64,000 nucleotides of DNA from Fodinibius saliphilus (GTDB lineage: Bacteria; Bacteroidota; Rhodothermia; Balneolales; Balneolaceae), in assembly GCF_005869845.1 (NCBI RefSeq), contig NZ_VAWF01000003.1, positions 124,001 through 188,000 on the forward strand, written 5' to 3'. The notes below the pieces were generated by a model. That model saw only the letters and a program-made list of their open reading frames with translations. It searched no databases and had not been told where the DNA came from. Position numbers and translations under genes: made by a program. The stretch's first letter is position 1; every line of letters begins with the position of its first letter. Positions 25,280 to 34,463 of this stretch are shown piece after piece.

Positions 25280-27709
25280 TTAATTTAAAGTGATGGTATA
25301 GTGGAGAGAGTCAGACGCAGGGGGGCGTTGCTGCATAAACCAAAGTGGGAATAGTTCTCCGTTTTGCCACTCATCAACCATATTGTCATAATATTTTGAA
25401 CCGGGATTACCGGACTGCCCGCCTGGATAAATGCCCCACCCTTTTATTTTAGGCCCTAATTGCACAACCATACGCCAAGAAGGGCCGTGGCTGCCACGTA
25501 TGGCATTTACCGATTCTCCACCACCGTCGGTGAATACATTCTCGCGGCCCAGGCCGGGTAAGCGACCGACATGTTCAATATCAGTATTGTTGACATACCC
25601 CCATTGCCAATTATCACCCATATCGCCGTATCTGTTTTGAAGACCTGATATTGCTTGGTTAAAAGCTTGATTGATTAACTCCTTGAGCGTTTCTTTTTCC
25701 GGTGTATTCCTGTTGTCATACCATTGGCTGCTTGGGTTATTGAGTATAAATGTTGCCAGTTGGTCTCGGTTGGGCCATTCCAGTGGGATATCTGCTGTTG
25801 AGTATTCGTCATACCAAATTGCTTCGTAGAGTTCATCCCACCACGAGTCAAAAATAGACGGTGCAATGAGTTTTCCTTTATTATAGTAACGCCAGTTTGC
25901 CAATTTCTCTTCAGCTTTTTTGTGAAGCTGGGATGAGGTATCGGTATTTAAATGTTGTAATAGCGTTGGCAATATGTTCTTGGCATGATAGCTAAAAACA
26001 TCCATCTGCAGCTGCTGCATATCTTTAGGTGTGATGTTGTCCATCGCTGCAAGTTGTTCATTTATTCGCCGCCCGCGTTCGTAAGGGGCAAAATTATCAT
26101 CTAGGTAATACGGATAGGTGGAATCAGTGGGTTTCTGGTTAGCGGAGCTTATGAAACCACGGTCAGGGTTTTTGATATAGGGTATTTGTTCAAATGGGAT
26201 CCAACCTTGCCAGTCGTATTTGGGGTTAGAGCCATCACCAATAAAGCGCCCTTGTTCATCCCACTTAAGCGGATATTTCCCTGTAACAGTTAGTGCGATG
26301 TTGGTACTGTCGGCAAAAATCCAGTTTTGGGCCGGACTTTCATAATGTTGTAGAGCTTTTCGATAGTCGCTGTAATTTTCGGCTTTATTGACATTAAGGA
26401 AGTAGCGAAGTTCATTAGATTTTTTATGAGCAACCCATCGCATCGCATGATATTTAGGGATATTGGAACGCATGGCTTCCTGATCAGAAGTTTGTACCAC
26501 CGGGCCATGATGAGTATAAACCACTGTATCTGTAACGGTTGGCTGGCCTTTTACCTTAATTTGTTCAATTCGTTTACTCGTAAAACGCCATTTGCCATTA
26601 TATTTGTATTCGCTAAAGGTTGAATCGCGAAAAGTAATTTCGTACCAATCCCACACATCTGCACTTACGTTGGTCGTGCCCCAGGCTACATTTTCATTAA
26701 AGCCAATGATGACTGATGGAGCCCCCGGAAGTGAGACTCCCATTACATTTTGGTCTGGTCCGTTAAGCTGTAAGCTATACCAAATAGAGGGCAGAGTCAT
26801 ATTAAGATGTGGATCATTGGCTAAAATCGGATAGCCTTTTGCTGTTTTAGATCCACTAACAGCCCAGTTATTACTGCCGTTTTGAGGGTCCGGTTGAAAG
26901 GGCATTACTGTATCAACAATGGAAGGAGTAAAACTATCTTCAGGCTTCTGAGGAGCCTGTGATGTAAAATCCCATTTTTTGCTTTTAGGGATAATAGGAT
27001 CAGTTAACGGGTGTTCTAAATCGAGGACTTGCTTTATGAAGTCATTGCCGAAGACGGCCCGTGTATTACTCATTCGTAGGTCACCATTGCTGCCTGCCAG
27101 AGTATAGGTCATGTTCTTAAGCAGTAGAGCGGTTTTGAGAGGTGTCCACTTTTCGGGAGCGTAATCAAGAAACTTGTATTCCAGCGGGTATTCACTTGGT
27201 TGAAGCTGGTCAATCCAGGCATTGACGCCCGCAGCATAAGCTTTCACGGCTTCGGCGGTATGTTCATCATTCATGAGTTCATCAAGAGCTTGTTCAGCAG
27301 CAAATCCCATACCAATATGACGTTGGTAGCGGTCATATTGAAGGGTTCGTGGACCCAATATTTCTGAAAGGCGACCGGCAGCAGCATGTGTTTGTAACTC
27401 CATCTGCCAAAGCCGGTCACGAGCTGTTATATATCCCTGTGCAAAATAAAGATCATGACTAGAGGAGGCGAAAATGTGAGGAATCTGGTGTTGGTCAAAA
27501 GCAACGGTAACAGAATCAGAGAGTGCATTATTATGAATTGAGATCTGTTGGTTTGCCCGTATAGTATTTTGGGTATTGGCCCAAAATCCTGATTGGGGAT
27601 TCCAAAACTTTCCAAGCGGTGGGGCCGGTCCCAGCGGCACTGAAAGAAGCCAAAAAAAGAATGCAGTTACAATACTGGAGATACCAAGTTTTAGCCCTGC
27701 TCTTTTCAT
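25280..27709 (-). CDS. Penicillin acylase family protein (peptidase S45, Ntn-hydrolase)
   Basis: 809 aa. An N-terminal signal anchor (about residues 8-30) exports it to the periplasm. The family matures by self-cleavage before a serine. Here QNGSNNWAVSGSKT places that Ser at residue 279, giving an alpha chain of about 250 residues and a beta chain of about 530. HIFASSSHDLYFAQGY and RLWQMELQTHAAAGRLSE are the conserved alpha-chain blocks; NDPHLNMTLPSIWY follows the nucleophile. Natural substrates in this group include acyl-homoserine lactones and other N-acyl amides, so the substrate cannot be told from sequence. It is followed at 4 bp by a small membrane protein gene. Confidence 0.93.
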   Translation of the reverse strand: MKRAGLKLGISSIVTAFFFWLLSVPLGPAPPLGKFWNPQSGFWANTQNTIRANQQISIHNNALSDSVTVAFDQHQIPHIFASSSHDLYFAQGYITARDRLWQMELQTHAAAGRLSEILGPRTLQYDRYQRHIGMGFAAEQALDELMNDEHTAEAVKAYAAGVNAWIDQLQPSEYPLEYKFLDYAPEKWTPLKTALLLKNMTYTLAGSNGDLRMSNTRAVFGNDFIKQVLDLEHPLTDPIIPKSKKWDFTSQAPQKPEDSFTPSIVDTVMPFQPDPQNGSNNWAVSGSKTAKGYPILANDPHLNMTLPSIWYSLQLNGPDQNVMGVSLPGAPSVIIGFNENVAWGTTNVSADVWDWYEITFRDSTFSEYKYNGKWRFTSKRIEQIKVKGQPTVTDTVVYTHHGPVVQTSDQEAMRSNIPKYHAMRWVAHKKSNELRYFLNVNKAENYSDYRKALQHYESPAQNWIFADSTNIALTVTGKYPLKWDEQGRFIGDGSNPKYDWQGWIPFEQIPYIKNPDRGFISSANQKPTDSTYPYYLDDNFAPYERGRRINEQLAAMDNITPKDMQQLQMDVFSYHAKNILPTLLQHLNTDTSSQLHKKAEEKLANWRYYNKGKLIAPSIFDSWWDELYEAIWYDEYSTADIPLEWPNRDQLATFILNNPSSQWYDNRNTPEKETLKELINQAFNQAISGLQNRYGDMGDNWQWGYVNNTDIEHVGRLPGLGRENVFTDGGGESVNAIRGSHGPSWRMVVQLGPKIKGWGIYPGGQSGNPGSKYYDNMVDEWQNGELFPLWFMQQRPPASDSLHYTITLN

Positions 27710-27771
27710 ATAATAAACTCCGTTTTTTAAGAGGTTAATATGGCTCAGTATTGGTGATATGTAAGCTCATG

Positions 27772-28725
27772 CTACCAAAGAAGCATTTTCATGCAAAATA
27801 CACTACCGCCACTTTTAAGGAATTCATAGGTACTAACCTCGTGTACAGAAAATCCATTATCACGAAGGTTTTTATTTACGTCGGTACAACCCTGCTGGAT
27901 TATTACATTTCGTCCATCGGGGCATGAAGCATTACAGGCGAAAAGTTCTTCGGCTTCATATTTAGAAGCTCTTATTACAGTGTCGAACATCATGTCGATC
28001 ATTTTCAGCCCTTCATCTGTAAATGCTTCCGGGTAGATTAAGGCAGTATTATTATCAAGTACGCACAGGCAGGTATCGAGATGGTAAAACGATTCATCTG
28101 TCAATTCAAGAGCCAGTACAGGGATATCAAATTGTTCAGATATAGTATCGTAAGCATCTAATGAAGAACGGTAACCGTATCCGCCCCAAAGCATTCGTTT
28201 GCCGGTATGCCAGATCGCATCACCGCATCCTTCAAAGTCGCTAATTTCATTTTCATCAAAAAAATAAATTTCGTAACCATGCTGGCGGTACCATTGTTCT
28301 ATATAGGGTACTTCATTTTTACGTTCATCAGCATGCATAATACTCATAAATACGTGGCGTTTACCACTTTCATCGATATAGGGCAGGCTCTGATTTGCAC
28401 AAAAAACCATATCCGGTAGGCCTTCTTGGTCTTCAATAATATGCATATTCATACCTATTTGTTCAAAGAGAGAGCGAACAAGTCCCCATTCGTTATGTGC
28501 TTCAATTTTGTCTACTTTGCCTACTTGGTCTGCCATATGGGGGTTGATGACGTAATCTACTGAGAAATGAAGGGGACGTACCATAAGTACATCTGTCGGC
28601 AATGGCATGTCTGAAATATCTTCAATAGAAAAATTGAGTTGGTCTGCTGAGGTAATGACTTGGCCCATAGGTAAATCAATTATTTCGGGTGAAGTGAGTT
28701 TAGATCTCTTTTGTTTTTTGGGCAT
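27772..28725 (-). CDS. Dimethylargininase / arginine deiminase-related amidinotransferase-fold hydrolase
   Basis: 317 aa soluble enzyme of the guanidino-modifying superfamily. MVRPLHFSVDYVINPHM near residue 45, FEGCGDAIWH (about 162-171), FYHLDTCLCVLD (about 213-224) with the catalytic His, and a C-terminal nucleophile C311 in GGSVFC. Relatives hydrolyse N,N-dimethylarginine or arginine to citrulline; some are annotated as ornithine-producing enzymes. It stands alone on the minus strand next to the penicillin-acylase gene. The exact substrate is uncertain. Confidence 0.85.
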   Translation of the reverse strand: MPKKQKRSKLTSPEIIDLPMGQVITSADQLNFSIEDISDMPLPTDVLMVRPLHFSVDYVINPHMADQVGKVDKIEAHNEWGLVRSLFEQIGMNMHIIEDQEGLPDMVFCANQSLPYIDESGKRHVFMSIMHADERKNEVPYIEQWYRQHGYEIYFFDENEISDFEGCGDAIWHTGKRMLWGGYGYRSSLDAYDTISEQFDIPVLALELTDESFYHLDTCLCVLDNNTALIYPEAFTDEGLKMIDMMFDTVIRASKYEAEELFACNASCPDGRNVIIQQGCTDVNKNLRDNGFSVHEVSTYEFLKSGGSVFCMKMLLW

Positions 28726-28891
28726 GAAAGATAATCATTTGTAGCAAAGAATAAACTTTTGGATAAATATCTCACAGATTCTAATGTGCCTTTATTTTAA
28801 AGGGGGATGTTTAATTTTGAACTGTATATAATAACTTAAATAGTGTTCGTTTTTACCTATTATTAGGTGCCGTTATTAGAGTGCCAATTGA

Positions 28892-28899
28892 TATCTTTG
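28892..28899 (+). promoter_or_regulatory. Possible -7 promoter element of the DUF58 gene
   Basis: TATCTTTG matches TAnnTTTG and ends 8 bp before the ATG, so transcription would begin at or near the start codon (a leaderless message). There is no good TTG at the -33 position, so this is tentative. Confidence 0.3.
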
Positions 28900-28906
28900 A
28901 GATATT

Positions 28907-29827
28907 ATGCTATTAGATCACGAATTGTTGTCGCAATTAGCTCCACTTGAGTTGAGGGCCCGTAAAATCGTAGAGGGATTTATCTCGGGGCTGCATAAAA
29001 GTCCTCACCATGGATTTAGTGTGGAGTTTGCAGAACACCGTCCTTACAATCCGGGTGATGAGATTAAACATATCGATTGGAAGGTTTTTGCCAAGACGGA
29101 ACGGCTATTTGTTAAGAAGTACGAAGAAGAAACAAACCTGCGGTGCTATGTACTTTTAGATACAAGTGGGTCTATGTTTTATAAGTACTTTAGCCCTTGG
29201 ACTAAGTTGCGGTATGCTATTCATTTTGCTTCCTCTCTTATGTACTTGATGAATCGGCAGCGTGATGCTTGCGGCTTGATTACCTTTAGTGAAGATATAG
29301 AAAGTTTCATACCGGCAAAGTCCTCATATTCACATCTGCGAATGCTTTTTTCAGAGTTTGAGAACCTGTTGGAAAAGGAAGAGGAGGGGAGCGAAGAGCA
29401 TCGTAAGACAGCAACAGCTCAGGTTATCCATGAGGTGGCCGAACGACTAAATCATCGAAGTCTGGTGGTGGTTTTAACTGATCTATTTGAAAATGTGGAT
29501 AAACATGACCAGCTCATTTCCTCTCTTAAACATTTACGGCATCGAAAACATGAAGTGTTGCTATTCAACGTGCTTGAGCAAAAGAGCGAACGTGAACTTG
29601 CTTTTTCAGATCGTCGGTTGATGATGCAAGATATGGAGACCGGTGCGCAGATGGAAGTAAAGCCTGATCAGATTAGAAAGGAGTACAAAAAAAAGATTGA
29701 AGAATTAACTCATCGTTTTAAAATGGCGTGCAGTGAATTTCAGATCGATTTTGACCAGTTGGATACACAACGTGAATTTGATATGGCACTGCTCTCTTAT
29801 CTGAATAAAAGGAAGCGGCTGGGGTAA
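28907..29827 (+). CDS. DUF58 domain-containing protein (vWA-like)
   Basis: 306 aa cytosolic protein. The conserved DUF58 block GFSVEFAEHRPYNPGDEIKHIDWKVFA-type is at about residues 37-63. A von Willebrand A-like domain follows, with the MIDAS start LLDTSGSM (about 85-92). Usually such genes sit beside a MoxR-type AAA ATPase and membrane-bound vWA proteins, forming a chaperone-like complex; none is present here, so it acts alone or with distant partners. Length matches short DUF58 proteins. It converges on the SDR gene. Confidence 0.9.
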   Translation: MLLDHELLSQLAPLELRARKIVEGFISGLHKSPHHGFSVEFAEHRPYNPGDEIKHIDWKVFAKTERLFVKKYEEETNLRCYVLLDTSGSMFYKYFSPWTKLRYAIHFASSLMYLMNRQRDACGLITFSEDIESFIPAKSSYSHLRMLFSEFENLLEKEEEGSEEHRKTATAQVIHEVAERLNHRSLVVVLTDLFENVDKHDQLISSLKHLRHRKHEVLLFNVLEQKSERELAFSDRRLMMQDMETGAQMEVKPDQIRKEYKKKIEELTHRFKMACSEFQIDFDQLDTQREFDMALLSYLNKRKRLG

Positions 29828-29919
29828 GAATAGGCAGTTTCTTGATGTACTTTGTGCTTGCTAGAAGGATTCGGGACCCTCTAAAACAAGCTATATTAAG
29901 TGCCCATGAGCATTTAGCG

Positions 29920-30714
29920 CTAAGTGACCTCCATTTTACGCAGTATTTTATTGAAGAAACTAGGGACTATGCGTTTAAGATAGATGCCCCAAATCTCTTT
30001 ACCGCCGATATAGATCTCCTCTTTTTTAGCTATAATTTCAGGAAGTAGTTTTTGTGCAAATTTGGTAGGAGTCATGCCATGTTGCTGTCCTTTTCCCATC
30101 TGGTTATGTTTGCTTCCATCTCCCTCTAGAGCATTTTTTGTCACATCAGTTTTTACATAGCCCGGACAGACAAGAGAAACGTGGATGTTCTCTTTATGCA
30201 CCTCCTGTCGCAGACTGTCAAAATATCCGTGGAGGGCATGTTTAGAAGCCGCATAACTTGATCGTAGTCGGGTGCCGAACTTACCCATGACACTGCTGGT
30301 AACAATAATATGACCTGTCTGGCGATCCATCATTGAAGGTAGAATGGCTTTGGTGAGGGCTACAGAACCAAAAAAGTTAATCTCCATCACCTTTCTAGTG
30401 ACATCCATATCGGTGTTAACAACTTTTGACCGTTGACTAATACCACCATTATTAAAAAGGTAATCGATATGACCAAAGGCATCGAGTGCCTCTTGGGCTT
30501 TGGCCGAGAGTGATTTTGCTTTGGCCAAATCTATGGGCAATATATAAATATCCGAAGTATCGCCCCGACAGTTGTCTTTAACTTTTTGGAGTACATTTTC
30601 TCGACGCGAAGATAGAATAAGCTTTGCTCCCTCGCTATGGAGAGCATAAGCCAGTGCTTCACCAATTCCCGATGAGGCCCCGGTAATCCATGCTACTTTG
30701 TTTTCAAAAGACAT
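29920..30714 (-). CDS. SDR family oxidoreductase
   Basis: 264 aa classical short-chain dehydrogenase/reductase. The NAD(P)-binding GASSGIGEAL is at about residues 11-20, SSRR after beta-2 suggests NADP, LFNNGGIS corresponds to NNAG, and the catalytic set is Ser (TSSVMG), Tyr and Lys (SYAASKHAL, about 154-162). The sequence after the active site (FDSLRQEVHKENIHVSLVCPGYVKTDVTKNAL) resembles DHRS7-type reductases. A basic C-terminus follows. The substrate is unknown; possibly a lipid or retinol-like carbonyl. Confidence 0.88.
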   Translation of the reverse strand: MSFENKVAWITGASSGIGEALAYALHSEGAKLILSSRRENVLQKVKDNCRGDTSDIYILPIDLAKAKSLSAKAQEALDAFGHIDYLFNNGGISQRSKVVNTDMDVTRKVMEINFFGSVALTKAILPSMMDRQTGHIIVTSSVMGKFGTRLRSSYAASKHALHGYFDSLRQEVHKENIHVSLVCPGYVKTDVTKNALEGDGSKHNQMGKGQQHGMTPTKFAQKLLPEIIAKKEEIYIGGKEIWGIYLKRIVPSFFNKILRKMEVT

Positions 30715-30889
30715 TTTGCTGTATGCAACTATAATTTTGTGTTCTACTTAAAATGCTGAATCAATGTCAGCATGACAAGGGCTTATTAAGTTCTGTTCAG
30801 ATACTGAATAAAGTTTCATATTTTATTGTGCCAACGATTTAAATAGAACTCCTGTTTTGATCTCATTCTTCTAAGAAAAAATTATTATT

Positions 30890-31591
30890 GTGAAACCCAA
30901 GCACAGCATACTATTAGTTGAGGACGAAGAGGAATCGGCCGAAATGTTAGCCAATTTCCTTGAGATGAATGATTATGAAGTATTAGTAGCGCATGAAGGA
31001 AATAGAGCGTTAGAACTTATCGAAGAACATGCCGGTGAAATCCATTTGGCCATTCTTGATATCATGGTTCCCAATGTTGACGGCAAAGAAATTTGCAGGC
31101 ATATTCGGAAGCATCCGGTATTGAATGATATACCAGTTATTTTTCTGACGGCAAAGGACGAAGAGCAGGATGAAATTGAGGGTTTAGAGCTGGGCGCGGA
31201 CGATTATATTCCTAAGCCGGCAAGCTTAAATTTGGTAAAAGCACATGTTGAATCGCTACTTCGTCGCCAAAATCCACAAAAAGCGAACTGGTTACAGTAC
31301 GGAGATACATACCTGGATACCGATGCAAAGGAGTTGTATGTGGATGATGAGAAAATTGAACTTACTTCTACAGAGTACACGCTCATTGAACTTTTTTATA
31401 AAAATCCCAAGCGGGTATATACCCGTCAAGAGATTTTGGAGCATATAACTGAAGAGGATCGGTATGTTTTTGACCGAACTGTTGATGTGCATGTAAAAAA
31501 TTTACGCCTCAAAATGGGAGAGGCCGGTGAGGTAATTAAAACCTACCGCGGTATTGGTTATGGGTTAAATCGTGAAATTGTAAAAGTGTGA
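30890..31591 (+). CDS. Response regulator transcription factor, OmpR/PhoB family
   Basis: 233 aa from a GTG start. The receiver domain has the acidic pair (VEDEEES), phospho-acceptor D57 in LAILDIMVP, Thr in FLTAKD and the conserved Lys in YIPKPA. The C-terminal winged helix (about 135-230) has ELTSTEYTLIELF, RVYTRQEILEHI and VDVHVKNLRLKMG, typical of the PhoB type. The partner histidine kinase follows 122 bp later. The stimulus and targets are unknown; the pair sits directly upstream of the heme cluster, so hem genes are one possible target. Confidence 0.94.
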   Translation: MKPKHSILLVEDEEESAEMLANFLEMNDYEVLVAHEGNRALELIEEHAGEIHLAILDIMVPNVDGKEICRHIRKHPVLNDIPVIFLTAKDEEQDEIEGLELGADDYIPKPASLNLVKAHVESLLRRQNPQKANWLQYGDTYLDTDAKELYVDDEKIELTSTEYTLIELFYKNPKRVYTRQEILEHITEEDRYVFDRTVDVHVKNLRLKMGEAGEVIKTYRGIGYGLNREIVKV

Positions 31592-31713
31592 CATTGCTTT
31601 TGGAAGACTGTTGTTACAGGAGGTTTAATGCTGCTTTATTGTTTTTTCTTGATTAATAAGGCATCCAACAACGAAACCTCCGTTTAGATAATTAATAAAT
31701 TTATGAAACTGCG

Positions 31714-33111
31714 ATGAGTATACGTTCGAAACTGGCGTGGACTTTTATTTTACTTTTGATTTTTGGGATTACCTCTATCAGTAGTTATTCCATTGTTTTT
31801 ATACGCGACTATCTGCTGGAAGAGGGGCGCGAGGAGATGGAGCAGGATACACGTTGGCTCGCGATTACAGTAGCAAATTTAGCCGATGGTGAAAATCTTG
31901 ATAAACGCCTTGCTTCGGCAGCTAAAACATCAGGCTATAAGTTGGCAGTATATGACTCAGCAGGTATGCTGCTTGAAGCTTATAGCAACAATGATTCTAC
32001 TTTTGCTCCTAATCAGCGGCTAACAGCAGGTATATTGGAAAGCCTTGAGGCCCGCAAAGATCTTCCCCTGTTGCCTGTAGATGAGCAGTCTGAGACTTTA
32101 ACAAGCTATATAGCTATTCCTTCTTCGAATAGTTCTGCCCATTACCTGTTGGCCAGCCAGTTGAAAGATCAAATATATGCGCCTATTAAAACTATTCGAT
32201 GGATTATTTACTACGGAATGTTTATCTCCATTGGGTTGGTGGTAATGGTAAGCCTCTGGATATCACGCTATTTGACGAAACCGATAACTCAGATTAAAAA
32301 CGCTGCACAGGATATTGCTGATGGTAATGTAGACCGACAGATCGATATTAAAAGGAGCGATGAGTTTGGGACACTGGCTGATGCATTAAACCAGATGGCC
32401 TCAAAATTGCGAGCCGATACCTTGCAGATTAAGCAGTTTGCTGAAAAACAGCGCCAGTTTTTTGCAGATATTACACATGAGATTCGAAACCCGCTGCATA
32501 CTATTTCAGGGGCACTCGAGATGTTGCAGCTTCCGAACCTGGATCCCGGAAAAGAAGAAAAATATATTCGGTCTGCCCGGCGACAAACGGATCGTATTTC
32601 TCATCTTTTTAAGCATTTAAAGACCCTGCAGCGCTACGATTCGGATGAGTATTTCGTAGAGAAACAGGAGTTTGATCTGAGCCCTATCACTAAGCATATG
32701 GAGGAGTTGTACGGTGATCGTGCAAAAAAGAAAGGAATTAATCTAGTGCTCGATCAGCATTCGTGTACAGTTATTGGTGACCCACCGAAAATTGAACAGG
32801 TAATTGATAATTTAGTCACTAATGCCCTGAAATATACTAATGAAGGAACGGTACGAGTGCAGTATGATTCTGATGGAGAAGAGGTTGACATAAGTATTGA
32901 AGATGATGGTATCGGAATCTCAGAGGAACATATTAACCGTTTGTTTGATCGATTTTACAGAACAGATAAAGCGCGTTCTCGCGATAAGGGAGGAACGGGA
33001 CTTGGGTTGGCGGTGGTGAAAAGTATTATTGATGGGCATGGAGCTGAAATTAAGGTTGAAAGTGAGGTTGGTGAGGGAACACGGTTTTCATTCACTCTCC
33101 CCAAAGGATAG
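31714..33111 (+). CDS. Sensor histidine kinase (HAMP-HisKA-HATPase)
   Basis: 465 aa. TM1 (about 8-30), a ~130-residue periplasmic sensor region, TM2 (about 163-183), HAMP (184-236), then HisKA with phospho-acceptor H255 in DITHEIRNPLHT, and an HATPase domain with the N box NLVTNALKYT, G1 DDGIGIS and G2 GGTGLGLAVVKSII. Architecture and length are standard. It is paired with the OmpR-type regulator upstream. The periplasmic domain has no motif I recognise, so the signal is unknown. Confidence 0.94.
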   Translation: MSIRSKLAWTFILLLIFGITSISSYSIVFIRDYLLEEGREEMEQDTRWLAITVANLADGENLDKRLASAAKTSGYKLAVYDSAGMLLEAYSNNDSTFAPNQRLTAGILESLEARKDLPLLPVDEQSETLTSYIAIPSSNSSAHYLLASQLKDQIYAPIKTIRWIIYYGMFISIGLVVMVSLWISRYLTKPITQIKNAAQDIADGNVDRQIDIKRSDEFGTLADALNQMASKLRADTLQIKQFAEKQRQFFADITHEIRNPLHTISGALEMLQLPNLDPGKEEKYIRSARRQTDRISHLFKHLKTLQRYDSDEYFVEKQEFDLSPITKHMEELYGDRAKKKGINLVLDQHSCTVIGDPPKIEQVIDNLVTNALKYTNEGTVRVQYDSDGEEVDISIEDDGIGISEEHINRLFDRFYRTDKARSRDKGGTGLGLAVVKSIIDGHGAEIKVESEVGEGTRFSFTLPKG

Positions 33112-33341
33112 ATTGTGAGAGAGTATACGGTGGAAATGTATTTCTGAAGTAGGGCTTTAAGGCACTTCTATTGGGGATGTGAAGGTTTTTTGGATAGATT
33201 CGTTCTAAATAAAATATGACTCCCTTTCTTCAAATTCCCTTCATAAAGATTGGGTTTATTTACCCTGATGAACAGGAGACTAGTTTAGCGTTTAAAGAAA
33301 TTGATAACAGGCATTCGATGCCAGAGTAAAAAAGAGTTGAA

Positions 33342-34463
33342 ATGTCGACAGACGAAAAACGTATTGGTGTGGTATTAATGAATTTGGGCGGTCCAACGGC
33401 CGACTATGCCGTTCGCCCATTTCTGAATAATCTTTTCAGTGATGAAGATATTATAAAATTGGGAGGGGGGAAGTTTCAGGACCTCTTTGCCCAGATAATT
33501 TCTAAATTTCGAGCGCCCAGTGTTCAGGAAGATTATGAAGAGATTAACGGTTGTCCTAAAGGCTGTATGGGTAACAAGCATTGCCTGAATCGTAAAAACA
33601 GTATTAAGTCTACCTGTTGTTCACCAATTAATAGTCTTACCGAAAAACAGCGCCGGGCTTTGGAGAAGCATTTGAAGAAGGTTATTCCAGATCATACGGT
33701 CAAGGTGTATACCTGTATGCGTTATTGGCTTCCTTTTGCTGATACGACCATGGACGATATGGAAGAAGATGGCATTACGCATGCCGTCATGGTTCCGCTT
33801 TATCCTCAGTTTTCATGGACCACGACTGGAAGTAGTTATCGTGATTGGGAAACCAAACGTGATGAGAAGTTTGGCCATGATACACCCTGGAAAGAGTTTC
33901 ATGTCAAAAACTATCACCTTGACGAAAGTTACTTGTCGGCCATGAATGACCGTATCGACGAGGCTTTAGCAGAAATGGATGAAGAGACTCGCAATAAAAC
34001 GCATTTTATTTTTAGTGCTCACGGTACTCCATTACTTGAAGTGCGAAGTGGTGATCCTTATACAAATGAGATCAACCAGACGATGGAAGCGATTATGGAA
34101 ATGCGAGGATATGATTACGATTACTGGTTAGGATACCAGTCTAAAGTAGGGCCCCAAAAGTGGACACAGCCTAATACCGCCGAATTGGTTGAGCGTCATA
34201 TCGAATATGGTATTAAGAACTTTTTGATGATCCCTATTGCCTTTGTGACTGATCATATTGAAACCCTGTACGAATTGGGTGTTGAGCTGGTTGAAGATCT
34301 TGAAGAAGAAGGCTATGAGTTTGAAAATCTGAAGGTTATGCCGGGTATAAATGATCATCCTCAATACATTGAAGCCTTAGGCACTCAAGTACTGGATAAG
34401 TTGGATCATACATTGAGTACAAAAGAACTGGAATCAGAATCAAAAAAAGTTTCTGCAGAATAG
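33342..34463 (+). CDS. hemH: Ferrochelatase with cysteine-rich insertion
   Basis: 373 aa. It inserts Fe2+ into protoporphyrin IX, the last step of heme synthesis. GVVLMNLGGPTADYAVRPFL is the ferrochelatase opening. The catalytic His is H227 in IFSAHGTP, and the metal/acid residues lie in FVTDHIETLYE (about 301-311). Unusually, the loop after YEEIN (about 66-70) is expanded with five cysteines (C71, C75, C81, C92, C93; C-X3-C-X5-C-X10-C-C) before rejoining SPINSLTEKQ, where ordinary enzymes have GGGSPL. This could hold an Fe-S cluster or bind iron. It is the first gene of the heme run, directly abutting hemA (no gap). Confidence 0.95.
   Translation: MSTDEKRIGVVLMNLGGPTADYAVRPFLNNLFSDEDIIKLGGGKFQDLFAQIISKFRAPSVQEDYEEINGCPKGCMGNKHCLNRKNSIKSTCCSPINSLTEKQRRALEKHLKKVIPDHTVKVYTCMRYWLPFADTTMDDMEEDGITHAVMVPLYPQFSWTTTGSSYRDWETKRDEKFGHDTPWKEFHVKNYHLDESYLSAMNDRIDEALAEMDEETRNKTHFIFSAHGTPLLEVRSGDPYTNEINQTMEAIMEMRGYDYDYWLGYQSKVGPQKWTQPNTAELVERHIEYGIKNFLMIPIAFVTDHIETLYELGVELVEDLEEEGYEFENLKVMPGINDHPQYIEALGTQVLDKLDHTLSTKELESESKKVSAE

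Noticed and set aside
31630-31681. GGAGGTTT/AAACCTCC inverted repeat between the response regulator and the kinase
   Set aside because: The 8-bp stem is separated by a long AT-rich loop and lacks a T-run; probably chance.
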